A DNA stretch of 40,218 nucleotides from Carex sylvatica (GCA_964058845.1 CAXKVR010000934.1:1-40218); one strand, 5' to 3'. Numbered from the stretch's first letter, positions 11,684-22,884 are shown. The notes: generated from the sequence alone by a model not told the origin. Numbers and translations: made by a program.

Positions 11684-12572
11684 TAGGGATAAATTACTCC
11701 ACATTTAGATGTTCGGTTGGAGCCGAAATACAGTTTAATAACCAGATTATCCGTTTTGAATCCGCTCAGTACCCGAATTCGAATAAAACAGATTCGGATA
11801 ATATCGAATTCGAATCCGCTCCGTATCCGAATTCGAATAAAACAGATTCGGATAATACCGAATTCGAATACGGATATTTATTTAATATGGACAAAAGACC
11901 CGAAAACGGATAGGAATAATTTTCGTCCTGCACAAACGGATCAGATATCCAGATCTATCCGAATCTAAACCCACTCTAGCCAAAGGGCAGAAAGGTTTAA
12001 AATTCTATAGAGTTGCGCTTAGTGTTTTATAGGAGCTCTGAGGACTCGAAAAGTATAGCGAAAAATTGTGAGACTAAATGTGCGCAATTTTTAATTCTGA
12101 AGTGAACTGGTCATACCTGACACATGTACAGGTCATACATGCGCAATTCTAGGTCTTTCTTTATTAGCTTTAAACTTACTTTTCTAGTTTGCCCGTTTGA
12201 TATTTGTAGTGCATACTTACATACTTTGCATTAAATGGAAAATAATATAATTACTTACATAATATAAACTAGATTGAAATATAGAACAATCAAAATCTAC
12301 ATCTTCTGATTTTTGTATCTATCCTAAAGTTTATATGGATAATTGAAAATTTATATATCTTAATTATCCGACCATTATTTGTTTTATATCCATATTCGAA
12401 TCTGTATCCGTGGACTATTCGTTCTATATCTGTATCCATTTAAAGCGGATCTGAATTTAAATTTTGATATTCATTTATTACCCGTATTCGTATTCATATC
12501 TGCTCATTATCCGACGGATGCAGATATAATATCAATATTATCTGCTCCGTATCCGCTCTGTTTTCACCCCTA
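11684..12572. mobile_element. Decayed Ac-type hAT element, non-autonomous
   Basis: Both ends carry many short GGATACGG / ATTCGAATCCG / CGGATCGGATA motifs: 11750-11975 on the left, and 12370-12565 on the right in inverted orientation. Such subterminal motifs are characteristic of Ac-like elements. The right terminus reads CTCTGTTTTCACCCCTA (complement TAGGGGTGAAAACAGAG), a good hAT end. The left terminus is eroded: TAGGGATAAA at 11684 is the best candidate, and its flank does not match the base pairs after 12572, so no target duplication is confirmed. No transposase is present. Confidence 0.7.
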
Positions 12573-12871
12573 CTTAAACCACATATATATCAAGATATAT
12601 AATATTTCAAGGGGCGATGGACTAATTCTTTGACGGTTCCATGGGCCAGGATTTATCTTGGTTTTTTAATACGGCACATAAAAAGCGTTTGGATGGGCTG
12701 GGAATTCCAACTGGGTTATTCTTCAGGCCTTATATATTCACTTATCCTTCTAGGCTGTAACGCTTTTGGTTTGTGTATGGATTTCCGAGTACAATCAAAT
12801 ATCTCATCTCCTCTGATCTGGCTACCAAATGCAATCAAACGAGGTAAAATTAATGCAAATTTCGGCTCGCT

Positions 12872-12880
12872 AAGAAAGTT
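12872..12880. repeat. Target duplication AAGAAAGTT, left copy
   Basis: AAGAAAGTT here is repeated exactly at 16289-16297, directly flanking the Mutator-like element. A 9-bp duplication is the signature of Mutator insertion. Confidence 0.95.
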
Positions 12881-13025
12881 CGGCCATTTTTATTAATACT
12901 TTTTTAAAAAAAAAATTTTTTAACAATATCCCTGTGTTTAATTTTTTTTATTATTACCCCGACCGTCAGGGCTCCAGGCGGTCCATATACTGAAGGAAAC
13001 CGTCCCCCCCGGGCGGTCCGCTATG
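12881..13025 (+). repeat. Left terminal inverted repeat of the 3.4-kb Mutator-like element
   Basis: Pairs with 16150-16288. Shared landmarks are ATTTTTATTAATAC, TGTGTTTAATTTTTT, TTATTACCCCGACCGTCAGG, GGCGGTCCATATA and GAAGGAAACCG, followed by a C run and a GGTCC block. Confidence 0.9.
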
Positions 13026-13039
13026 AGTTAATAAACCCC

Positions 13040-13310
13040 AACCAGCCAGCCCTCCCTCCCACCCTCTCCTCTGCCCTAATCCCGCCCCCACTCTCTCTGC
13101 CCTGCTCCGAACCAAACCAGAAAAAGGAAAAGAAGAAAAAATTTGCGTCGTCGCCCCTGTCTCTGCCACTGTCGCCGCCACTGCTCCGCTCCTCTCCCTC
13201 TCGTTCTCTCCTTTCTGCTCACTTTCTCTCGGGCTCGGTGCCACCACTACATTGAGCACCGTCACGGCCGCTGCACCGAGCACCGCCACTGTACTGAGCT
13301 TCTCTTGAAT
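13040..13310 (+). promoter_or_regulatory. Pyrimidine-rich leader exon candidate with splice donor
   Basis: GC- and CT-rich sequence (CCTCCCACCCTCTCC, CTCTCCCTCTCGTTCTCTCC) contrasts sharply with the AT-rich surroundings and looks like a plant 5' UTR. It ends TTGAAT followed by GTAAGTTTTT at 13311, a strong 5' splice site. A long AT-rich stretch follows up to a possible acceptor near 14533. It may be the leader of the plus-strand frame at 14526. Inference only; no transcript evidence. Confidence 0.45.
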
Positions 13311-13338
13311 GTAAGTTTTTTCGATTTAATTAGTTAAA

Positions 13339-13366
13339 TTTAGGGTTAGGGTTAGGGTTAGGGTTA
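13339..13366 (+). repeat. Telomere-like / telobox repeat
   Basis: TTTAGGG followed by three TTAGGG units and TTAAG, shortly after the putative splice donor. Single TTTAGGG-like motifs recur to about 13765. Teloboxes (AAACCCTA) are known just downstream of start sites of highly expressed plant genes. Four units are too few to call an interstitial telomere. Confidence 0.8.
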
Positions 13367-14525
13367 AGATTAGTGAATCGATAATGGTTGAATTAGTTGA
13401 ATTGGTGAATTGGTTGAATTGTGACTCGATAATGGTTGAATTAGAGTTGTTTCGAATTTATTGAATTCCTCCAATTAGTTGAATTGGTTGAATTGCTTGA
13501 ATTGTTCGAATTGGGTTCTTTATTGAATTGTTTGGATTGGAGATTATTAATAAAAAAATTATTATGGTAGAATTGCTTAAATTTTTTGAATGTGATATAG
13601 TTCAATTTAGGGTTTATGGTTATGAATTGTGAATTGCTTAAAAATTTATAGTTTATGATTCCCTTATTTGAATTTAGGGTTTATGGTTCAATTTTGGGTT
13701 ATTATGGTTGAATTATTTGATTTGTTTAGAAATATAAAGTTAGAGTTTATGGTTTACAAAATTTAGGGTTGAGGGTTTTTTGAAGTTAATTGACGAAAGA
13801 CATGTATATATATTAATACAAATTAATTTTAAGTAAAAATAAATTATTTTGAAGTATATCAAAATTAGTTTAAAAATTGCCTATTTGTTTTTAAGTGAAT
13901 TGCATGTTTGTCGATTAAAGCAGATTTTTGTTTTCTTTGCAAATTTCATATTTTTATAAAATTTAATAGTAAATAAAATTTTCTATTTTTATAAAATTTA
14001 ATAGTTAATGGTGAATAAAATTTAGTAGTAAATATAATTAATTTGCTTAGAAAAATTAATTTGTTTATAAAACAGTCCCTGCCTAGGGACCTCTTTGTGA
14101 CAGGATGTAAAAAGTTGTATGATAAGTATTTTTTAATTGAAATTTCAGAGAAATACTAGTTGCAAAATGTATAAAACTTAATAATATTTTCAAACATAAA
14201 TTTGAATAAAAGAAATGATTATTTTGAAGTTTATTTCATAAATTGTGAGCACATATAGTTATTTGGTAATTTGTTATAATTAAAATTCGATTAAAATTCA
14301 TGTGTTTGGGTTATTGGTTAGATATATATTTTACAAATATGGTGAGATGAATGTGTGAGATAATTTTTTCTTCATGTGTATCGAAAAATAATTTATGTTG
14401 TTAATTTAGTAATTGTCATGTTAAGTGTTAGTTGTATCATGTATTGTTGTTGTGATAATAAAAATATGTGTAATTACTATTTTTTAATTATTGTGATTGA
14501 TTATATATATTTTTTTAAATGTGGT

Positions 14526-15137
14526 ATGCGTAGATCTTCTAGACGGTGGAGAGACCCACCAGCGCCTGGAGCGGGTCCAGATGCTATGGATCCGCCTGGA
14601 GCTGGTCCGTCCTCAGTGGATCCGACTGGAGCGGGTCCGTCCTTGGGTGGGGGGTCAGTCATATGAGGATATGGCTGGAGCGGAATTTGAGGATCCGACT
14701 GGAGCGGGTCCGTCATCTCAGACCGGACGTAAAGATGGTTGGCATGATCCTGACACTTTCAGTCCTCTTCTATGGACCCATCATGTTAAGCACCGTGTCT
14801 CGTTGGCATCTATTGAGGTACGTGATTTTTATACGTAATGTTAAATAGTACTAAAAAATGACACGATTTGAGTCTCACAAATTGATAATAAATACAGGAC
14901 GATGCCATTCTTACGGTGAGGCACCGCAGGTCAGAGATTCCGTTCGTTGCACATCCATTGATGCAGCGATGCCTCATTAATCTTGGGAATTTTTCTTCCC
15001 TGGATAAACCTGGTGCATTTGCATCGCCATCTGATAAGTCATCGGATTCCCAAATTCCTTCGTATTCATCCCCCGTTTTCATTTCCCTTTCTGGTATGGC
15101 ATCAATAGCATCAACATTAATATCAATATCAGTTTGA
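14526..15137 (+). pseudogene. Broken plus-strand frame with GAGPS repeats, possible plant-mobile-domain fragment
   Basis: The ATG at 14526 opens an Arg-rich start (MRRSSRRWRD), then Pro/Gly-rich repeats of the type DPTGAGPS. A G run near 14645 shifts the frame, after which GQSYEDMAGAEFEDPTGAGP continues the same repeat. The next stretch includes GWHDPDTFSPLLWTHHVKHR and ends at ATTGAG followed by GTACGT (14818), a good splice donor; ATACAG at about 14893-14898 is a possible acceptor. The DxD-SxLL-H-V spacing is loosely like the start of the plant mobile domain of MAIN/PP7-long-form proteins, often found in transposons. That assignment is weak. Downstream of the acceptor the frame overlaps the antisense MuDR-like fragment, so only one strand is likely to be real there. 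Confidence 0.35.
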
Positions 15138-15800
15138 TTAACGGGTACCAGTCCTGACTCTGGCATAGTTGAAAATCTAGGGATTATGGGTGTCTGTCTG
15201 GGTGGTGGTGGTAACTCTTCAGTATTTTCAAGGGAGTTGTGGTACCCAAAGTTGTCATAACCGAGGCTGTGGTCCCCCTAGTTGTCATAAAGGGAGTGGT
15301 GGTGGTACCCCTGGTTATCATAAGGGGAGTGGTGGTGGTACCCCTGGTTGTCATAAGGGGAGTGGTGGTGGTATCCCTGGTTATCATAAGGGGAGTGGTG
15401 GTGGTACCCCAGGTTGTCATAACCGGAAGGTCCAGCTCCGGCCGCACTAGAAGGTCCAGCCCCACCTCGGGGAACCCTCTTTAAATATATGTCCATTACG
15501 GAGACCCCACTAGACTCAAATTGAGTGTACACAACTCTCCACAAATTCACATCTGTTATTGGAAACCTCACAAAGTAAGGTCTATCCCCCCGCCCCACCC
15601 CTTTGTGAGTTGTCAATCCGTGTAGCCAATTCTATTTCATACCTGTTGGGGTTTACAGCAGTCTTTTCGTATATTATCTGCTTAAGTTCCTGAAATGTGG
15701 TATTTTCATTAACCTCGAAGCCAAATGCCGCGTCTTTCGTGTAATACACGCCATCTACACCCTTTTGTAGCTTGCCGCCTATATACAATGCAACTAACAT
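14900..15800 (-). pseudogene. MuDR-like transposase N-terminal fragment, frameshifted
   Basis: Read right to left, it opens MLVALYIGGKLQKG at 15800. This resembles the PB1-like N-terminal module of plant MULE transposases (a Gly-Gly-Lys strand, an acidic tract, then FQELKQIIYEKTAVNPNRYE). A G-run slip near 15590 breaks the frame. The other frame continues with YFVRFPITDVNLWRVV, then GAGPS motifs, about five GYHHHSPYDNQ repeats, and an acidic linker (GDEYEGIWESDDLSDGD) near 15050. The zinc finger and the DDE catalytic domain expected further on are missing; the sequence instead runs into the opposite-strand frame. It supports the Mutator identity given by the 9-bp target duplication. Family assignment is by recognition and needs a profile search. 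Confidence 0.6.
15262..15425. repeat. 33-bp tandem repeat, about five copies
   Basis: Unit TGGTTATCATAAGGGGAGTG plus GTGGTGGTACCCC. It encodes an 11-residue His/Tyr-rich repeat (GYHHHSPYDNQ) on the minus strand within the MuDR-like fragment. Confidence 0.92.
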
Positions 15801-16149
15801 CTTTTACTTAACAAACTACATTTAAAAAAAATAATTTTATAAGTATTATAATAATTGTTCAGTAATTATAACGAGCACAATAATAAATGGCTAATTTAAA
15901 AAAAAATTTACTTGTTGCTACAGTAATGCTACAGTAATTCAACATTAATACTAATTAATACTACAGTTATTGACTAATTAGTAATAATTAAAAAAAATTA
16001 CAAAATAATACCTGTCGTTACAGAAGACGGGCGCGAATTCTTTTTGGTTCGGAATGAGGCAGAGAAGAGAGAGAATGAGGCAGAGAGGAGAGAAAATATA
16101 TTCATAGCAGACCGCCCAGGGGGGGGGGGGGGTTTGCTTGGGGTAGTGG

Positions 16150-16288
16150 ACCACCCAGGGGGGGGCGGTTTCCTTCAATATATGGACCGCCCGTGGACCT
16201 GACGGTCGGGGTAATAATAATAAAAAATTAAACACAGAGGTATTGTTAAAATTTTATTTTTTTTAAGGGGTATTAATAAAAATGGCCG
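16150..16288 (-). repeat. Right terminal inverted repeat of the 3.4-kb Mutator-like element
   Basis: Inverse of 12881-13025. Just inside it (about 16108-16145) the GG-ACC-ACCC-G-run motif is duplicated, with a run of 14 G, so the inner border is ragged. Confidence 0.9.
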
Positions 16289-16297
16289 AAGAAAGTT
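16289..16297. repeat. Target duplication AAGAAAGTT, right copy
   Basis: Exact copy of 12872-12880, immediately after the right end ATGGCCG. Confidence 0.95.
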
Positions 16298-18312
16298 TGC
16301 CATTTTACCATCTTTGAGAAAAAAAAAGTAAATCGAATAATCAGTTTTTTTTTTGTGTGATTTTTTTTAAATTTATCAGATATGCAGGTTGGTTCCGCAT
16401 ATTCAATATACGAGACCATTAAATTCAAAATGGTCCCACAAACTAAACCTGCGGAACCAATCTGCTGGTTTTCTGAGTTTAATCTACGAACTTGGTAATT
16501 CGAAAATAAAAAAAAACTAGTTAAATGGTTTATCTTTTTTCCAAAGATTGTAAATAACTTTTTTTTCCGGCAATTACGGGCTCTTACAACCAAAATTTAA
16601 TTTTATTGTACTTGTTAAAAATAAATCAGAATCAATTTCCTCTTCATTCCTCTTAATATTTTCTTTCTAAAATATTAATTTCCTTTTTCATAATATTTTT
16701 ATATTTCCAACAACAAAAGGATAATTTTATGTATATTTCTTACAAAACTTCAAAATTACATACTTTTTCTTGTAAAATTTATAATTTATATTTATCCTTA
16801 TAAAATATGAAAAATCTCATATTTACCCTGTTAAAATTACGTACTATCCCCTTCAAATAAAAAAAAAATTATGATTATCCTACTAAAAAGATTGTTCGAT
16901 AATTAAACAATTTAGTCTACCTTTAAGGAATATACATTTTGGAGTTTGTATTACTCTTGTAATTTCAGGTTTCATTAATGAAACTGGTGAAATATCAATC
17001 CTTACAAAATTCACAAAATCAGAAAACGACAGAAACGTAGGTATCTCCATTGCATGGAGTATATATGAAATTAAATAAGTCCGGGATGGTAGTTATCCGA
17101 AATTTTCTCTTCACATTCATAAATCATAATCACAAACTTTATTGTGAACTTTCCTCATCAAGTAGACAATCTTTTGCATGTGGTCCTGGCTCCCTAGCAC
17201 CGTTCACACTTGCTGTTTTAATAATTTTGCTTCAAATACGAGTTTGCTTTGCTGTTTGGCTTTTAGAACTTCCAAAAGAAAAATTAAAAAGAAAGTGATT
17301 CGGGTTAGACTCGTGTGGATCCCTGTCACCTCATGGCTCAGCTGCAGAAATGTTGGTTGACCAATGGCCAGCGTTGACGTTCTCATTATTGTCTGCATCT
17401 GCATGCACTTTGAACATTTAATGCAGTACTTTAAAATGTTAAATAGTTAAGCATTCGTTCTGGGGTTTCCGTTTTCTATATATATGATATTTCCTTTGAG
17501 TAAATATAATAATTAGCGAGTATTAAATGTAGTATTAGTTACTATGAGTATATATATTTTACTCTTTATAATTAAAATTTTAGATTTCAGAAAAATAATA
17601 ATAAGTGAAGTAATAGAAGTAGAATTAATATATATCAAAAGTTAAAAGGTTTAGGTTTATTAATGCATTTATGAAGCCGTTTTCAATTTGCTACCTTCAA
17701 AACACTTTCATTTGATGTTTTAAAGAATATTAAAACACTTCATTAAATCATCGTTAAAATTAATACTTGCCAAATTCACAAATACTAATAGTTAAAATTA
17801 AATCATCATCAAAATTAATTATGAAAATTATTCGCAAAATTTGTTCTATTTGGTCCAACTTAAATATCATGACCATTAGACGTTGGTCCATATAGCGGCA
17901 GTTGCTATCTAAAACTAAAAGATCATAGAAATAGCTTACGTATTTTTCATTACAGGTGAAACATCAATGGGTGGCTAGTATGCATATGGCGAGTAAAATA
18001 AAGAAGATCACATTTCTTGCTAAGTTGGGTATAACAGTTAAGAAAAGTAGCATGAAAGGATCTGCTTTATTGCATTCTTTTAATTAGATTGAGACACTAT
18101 ATTGACATAATTAAAGTTATAAGCAGCTTGTCTGCAGTGCATTATTTCTTTCACAATTATAACTGACAAATGAAACTACAAGAATATTTTTCGTAGTGTA
18201 TGTATTGTGTATACAAGGTGTAGTAATTTTTTATATAAAAATTCAGCACATAGGTTGCAGCTGGTTGAGCGCATCAGTTTAGTAACAGAGAAAGTTGTAA
18301 CATTCAGCTAGC
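16298..18312. other. AT-rich intergenic spacer
   Basis: No gene recognised. A small imperfect inverted repeat sits at 16383-16471 (GCAGGTTGGTTCCGCA against TGCGGAACCAATCTGCT), which could fold into a hairpin. The open frame at 17050-17298 looks like chance. Confidence 0.5.
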
Positions 18313-18321
18313 TAGTTTATT
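18313..18321. repeat. Target duplication TAGTTTATT, left copy
   Basis: Exact match to 19923-19931, flanking the 1.6-kb Mutator-like element. Confidence 0.95.
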
Positions 18322-18499
18322 CCGCAATTTTTATTAATATTAAAAAAATAATTCAAAATTTAACAATCTGCACCCATTTGCAAATTATTTTCAATTCTGC
18401 ACCCATTTGCAGATTATTTTCAATTCTGTCCAATCCAAAAAATAATTATCCGGATCCGGGCTGACTTTGCGGAGAATTTAATTCTCTAGATCCAGCTGA

Positions 18500-18615
18500 T
18501 CTCTTTCTGAAAAATTATTTTCTGGATATGTGAATACGAAAAATTATTTTCCAAATCTGTGAATCCAGAAAATTATTTTGCGGATCTATGAATTTGGAAA
18601 ATTATTTTCCGAATT
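18500..18615. repeat. Subterminal tandem repeat of about 30 bp
   Basis: Irregular units of the form GAATCCAGAAAATTATTTT followed by CCGGATCTGT, about four copies. It is followed by an unrelated purine-rich tract (GAGAGAAAGAAGAG). Repeated subterminal motifs of this kind may be transposase contact sites; that is inference. Confidence 0.7.
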
Positions 18616-18820
18616 CGGGCCTGGATTTCATAAATCTAGGTTGGTTTTAGAAGAGAAGAGAGAGAAAGAAGAGAAAGAGGGAGAGAAAGAGAAAGAAGAG
18701 GAAGAAGAGAGAGATTAAGTTATTTTGGATTTTTGTAAGTTTTTTTTTATTTCTTTGATAGTAAATTATTTTATTTTTGAATTTATAATTGAAATGTTTA
18801 TAGGGTCATTATTTTTAAAA

Positions 18821-19201
18821 GAGGAGGGATCGGATGACACTCTGTTTTGGTGACATCGGATGACATCGTACATTTTCAAAGTCCAAATGGTCAATTCAAA
18901 CCGTTCAACTTGATGGATATATTAAAATATGCTTGCAGATCAAATTTTATATTTTTTTTTGAATTTTTTTACTATTTATTCAGATGGGTACAAAAATTTA
19001 ATGGTCTGAATATAGCGATTTTGTTAAATACTTAATAAATAGTAAAAAAAATCCGAAAAATGTAAAATTTGATCTGCAGGCACATTTTAACATATCCATC
19101 AAGTTGAACAGTTTGGATCGACCGTTTGAACTTTGAAAACTTTGAAAATGGACGGTGTCATCCGATGTCACCAAAAAAGAGTGTCATCTGATCCCTCCTC
19201 T
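18821..19201. mobile_element. MITE nested in the 1.6-kb Mutator-like element
   Basis: Long terminal inverted repeats: GAGGAGGGATCGGATGACAC and TGACATCGGATGACA on the left, inverse on the right. The 9-bp duplication TTTTTAAAA lies at 18812-18820 and 19202-19210. The arms carry the core shared by the other MITEs here (CAAATTTTATATTTTTTTTT, TTTTTTTACTATTTATT), and the middle is nearly palindromic. Insertion inside the larger element shows it arrived later. Confidence 0.88.
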
Positions 19202-19931
19202 TTTTTAAAATTGTAGTTTGTTATTCAGATCAACCAAAATAAAAAATAATGTGTGAAATTGTTTGTTGATAGGAAAATTCAGTATTGTGATGGTGGTGTC
19301 TTTTACTGTATCTGTTCTAGATATTAATTCTTGTTAACCGTGAACCGTACCTTTGATTATCTCTATAGAGACATATATTCACGAATTAGGTATACCGTTA
19401 GTCAAGCAAATATGAAAATTCAAGCCCGAATCAATATGTCTACGGATGACCAACGAGACTACTAATTGGTACTGATAACAGACCAGGCATCGTTCCAAAT
19501 AATTTTAGGAATTGTGGCTTCCCTCCCACAAAAGTTACCGGTTCTGAAATTGTATGTAGAATTAGAACCGAATCATACTGATTTTAACTCCCAATTAGAT
19601 ATGAACAACTAGGCCTGTTTACCCAGTAGTAGTTAAATATGAAATTAAACTATATTAAATATGAAATTGTTTGAATAATTGATATGCAATAATAATAACT
19701 AAAAAAACAAAGGAATAAAATGCCAGTCAGAAAAGCCCAAATTCGGAAAATAATTTTCCGGAAAGAGTTTGTCTGGACCCAAATAATAATTATTTAGAAA
19801 ATAAGTCCGGATTTTTAAATTAAAAATATTCTACATAAAATTGGGCAGAATCAGAAATATTATGTAAATGGGTGCATATTGTTAAATTTTGATTATTTTT
19901 TTAATATTAATAAAAATTTCGGTAGTTTATT

Positions 19932-20610
19932 CTAAGTAAATCATGTAAAATGTACAGGTACACTATTTCATGTTCAATTTTAAAAAAAAAATCATATATG
20001 TACGTACCGTTCAACAATTTATACAAGCACCAAGGGTGCAGGGGTAAATCTTAATGCAAGTTAAGGAATACTTAATTAGCAACACTATGATTTTAATTTT
20101 TTTTAATTATGTATCTTGATTTAATTGATTTTATTGTCACAAAAGTTCTTATAATATATTGTTTAGCTAATCCATCTCATAATTAAAATATTAAATATGC
20201 TAAATATGTGCTTTTAGCTTAGTGGTAAGAATTTGAATTTGTGATCCTCTCTCAATCTAAATTTTTTAATTCCGCTTCCTATAAGAGCGCGTACAACTAT
20301 GACTGCTCTAGAAAATTTTAATTGCACCGTATTTATGTTTTTATTAAACAAATTCCATTATGAAGTCATCAATATCAGTACACATCTTTACAATTAACAG
20401 TCTGTATATTGTCTCAATAAATCTAATTGTAAATATCAATATATAAAATAAAGCTAGTCATGATTTAGACATGGAATCAAACTAAAGTCATAACCACCTC
20501 CTCTAAAGAATTTAATTCTGTAATTAAGATTTTAACTAAGAAAATCCTTCCCTAATTTGCATGATTTTGTATTGAAAATTTCTTTTTCTAAAAGAATTAG
20601 AAAGACATGT
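19932..20610. other. AT-rich spacer
   Basis: No feature recognised between the two Mutator-like elements. Confidence 0.5.
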
Positions 20611-20619
20611 GAGCAGTTA
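20611..20619. repeat. Target duplication GAGCAGTTA, left copy
   Basis: Exact match to 22022-22030. Confidence 0.95.
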
Positions 20620-22021
20620 CCGATTTTTTTATTTATATCCAAAAAAAAATATAAATTTAAAAAACTAACTAAACCGTGCATTCATTTCTAAAACTATCCA
20701 AATCGGAAATTTTTTTCCGGTAAATGGATATTAAATCCGGAAAAAATATTTTCGGTAATGAATTTCCGAAATAATTTTTTCCGATTTTGAGTTCCAAAAC
20801 CGGAATAATTTTTTCCGGATTTTTTTTAAAGTTTTTATAATTTATTTATTTTTTGTATTAATGTATTAGAAATATTTAATATATTTCTTTAAAAATAGAT
20901 GAAATACTATATAATTTGATTTATTCGAAAAACTGCTACTAACTGTAGAAAAATTTAAATAAATTGAAATTTGTATTAATTCTGTGTATTTTTGAATGAT
21001 CTACATGTTGGTGTAATCACTTTTGCAGTTTGATCCTAGTATCAATCCAAATTTGTTGATTTACCAGCAGATATCAAATTTGATATATACACACATATGA
21101 TACATATATTTTATATATGTACTTAAAAATCATTTTAGATTATTATTTTTTACTATTTTTTTATGTAGGTTACAAATCGATTGATCTAAAAATTCTGATA
21201 AAAAACCGTGAATATGTTTAGAAAGATATATAGTAAAAAAGAAGAAATAAAATTTAGTTTTCCAAATAATTTTTTATATAGAGAAAATATTTAGTTGTTA
21301 GATTCGAATGTTTAAAGACTAAAATTAAAATATAATTTTATAAATCTATACTTCTATAGCACGGGTCGACAGACAACACAGAAGTGATCAAGTGGACTTC
21401 TAAATACTTTTGTAAAAGTACAATCACAAAAAAAAATAACATGATAAAAAGTACAGTCACATTTTGGTCACTTAGGATACATTTTGCGGGTGCTAAACGG
21501 AGATTCGGATAAATTTTGCGTGTATATATATGTATATATAATATATGTATCATGTGTGTATAAATCAAATTTGACCTCTGCTAGTAAATCAGCAAATCTG
21601 GACTGATACAAGGATCAAACTGCAAAAGTGATTACACCAGCATGCAGATTTAATACAAATTTTAATTTATTTGAATTTATTTATAGTTAGTAGCAGTTTT
21701 TCGAATAAATCAAATTATATAGTATTTCATCTATTTTTAAAAAAATATATTAAATATTTCTAATACATTAATAAAAAAAAGAAATAAATGATAAAAACTA
21801 GAAAAAAAAATTCGAAAAAAAAAATTCGGAAATTTTTTTTCCCTATAAAAAAAAAATTCTAAAATTGGAAAAAATTATTCCGGTTTTAATATCCATTTAC
21901 TAGAAATTGGTGTTGAAACCGGAATTTTTTTTTTTCCAGTTTGGATAGTTTTCGAAATAAACGCACGGTTTGATCAGTTTTTAAAATTTATATTTTTTTT
22001 GGATATAAATAAAAAAATCGG
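20620..22021. mobile_element. Foldback Mutator-like element, 1.4 kb
   Basis: The ends begin CCGATTTTTTTATTTATATC and are flanked by the 9-bp duplication GAGCAGTTA. The inverted repeat is very long: 20620 to about 21120 pairs with about 21521 to 22021, leaving a loop of about 400 bp. Matching landmarks in both arms include AACCGTGC, TCCGGAAAAAAT, AAATATTTAATATATT, TTCGAAAAACTGCTACTAAC and ACACATATGATACATATAT. TTCCGG-type motifs recur near both ends, as in the 1.6-kb element. No credible protein: the minus-strand frame at 21338-21568 falls across the loop and arm. Confidence 0.92.
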
Positions 22022-22030
22022 GAGCAGTTA
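22022..22030. repeat. Target duplication GAGCAGTTA, right copy
   Basis: Exact copy of 20611-20619, after the right end AAAAATCGG. Confidence 0.95.
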
Positions 22031-22880
22031 CCTAGAATGAATTTCTTTTTGTTCGTTTTTATTAGTGTTAATCTTTTTTCGGTCGAACTTATCGAATCGA
22101 ACATACCCTTTAGTAATTAATAATTTGCACATTAATTTTGTAACCTACAAGTTACACAAGAATAATCTCAAAATATGTCATGAGTAAATCTATGCATATA
22201 ACTGATGAACTAGAACCTACATGTTATTTCAAAAATTCTTTACATAACGGTGTTAATTATTGTAAATCTGTGCCTATTTGATATTACTGATGAACATCAA
22301 CATGCACAAGTACTATTCGAAGTCTTGCTCACATCAACAAGAATACTTATGTCAACCGAAATGAACAATAATTTTATTTTAATTCAAAATAATTATTGAT
22401 AGATGTCAAAACATGTGACAGAAGTCAACCACTATATATTTTGAACTTACAGACTCGTGATTCATATTGCACTACAATGAACACTACATTAGGTTTAACC
22501 AAAATGAACATTTACCTATTCTTTATTTTTATAAAAAAAAAGAAATCGATAAAAAAATGTCCGAACAATATTTGAAGGACAAATACGTTATTGGAAAAGA
22601 GTTGCGAGGGCCACTTGATTAAAAATAAAAAAATGTGGAATTTTCTGTAAATAATGGAACAACAAAGGAGATTATTTGCAAATAGCCAAATAGTTTGGAA
22701 ACCGCCTTAGTTAATTACCTAGCAATTATAGAAAATTGGGGAGTTTTCTGCAAAGAGGATGAAAAAGGCAAGCCCATTCCCAACTACTTTTGATTCAAGG
22801 GAAAAGGATACAGTGAAATTAAACAAAAGCAATAACCCTTTTAGGGACATAATGATAAATATTCAAAAGATAATGAAACT
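22031..22880. other. AT-rich spacer
   Basis: No gene or repeat recognised. Confidence 0.45.
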
Positions 22881-22884
22881 GCAT

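Larger units (their letters stand above)
12881..16288. mobile_element. Composite Mutator-like element, 3.4 kb
   Basis: The ends begin CGGCCATTTTTATTAATAC and form imperfect terminal inverted repeats of about 140 bp (12881-13025 and 16150-16288). The 9-bp duplication AAGAAAGTT flanks both. The interior holds a pyrimidine-rich leader with a splice donor, telobox-like repeats, a long AT-rich stretch, a plus-strand frame with GAGPS repeats, and a minus-strand MuDR-like N-terminal fragment. There is no transposase catalytic domain, so it is probably mobilised in trans. The mixture suggests a Pack-MULE or an internally deleted, rearranged autonomous element. Confidence 0.85.
18322..19922. mobile_element. 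Non-autonomous Mutator-like element, 1.6 kb
   Basis: The ends read CCGCAATTTTTATTAATATT and the complement of AATATTAATAAAAATTTCGG. Terminal inverted repeats are about 85 bp, including AAATTTAACAAT.TGCACCCATTTG, and the 9-bp duplication TAGTTTATT flanks both. The end sequence shares ATTTTTATTAATA with the 3.4-kb element, so the two may be related. The interior has no transposase. It carries TTTCCGGA-type repeats, a purine tract (18640-18715) and a nested MITE (18821-19201). Confidence 0.9.

Noticed and set aside
11717..11968. 83-codon frame rich in Ile/Arg/Asn
   Set aside because: Produced by repeated ATTCGAAT/GGATA subterminal motifs of the hAT element.
13339..13366. True interstitial telomere
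   Set aside because: Only about four units, in a leader/intron-like context; telobox is the better reading.
14376..14525. Upstream hydrophobic start for the plus-strand frame in the Mutator-like element
   Set aside because: It is AT-rich intron-like sequence before a plausible acceptor (14531-14533); the Arg-rich start at 14526 or splicing into it is more likely.
17050..17298. Small membrane-protein gene
   Set aside because: Isolated frame in AT-rich DNA, with no recognisable domain and no supporting context.
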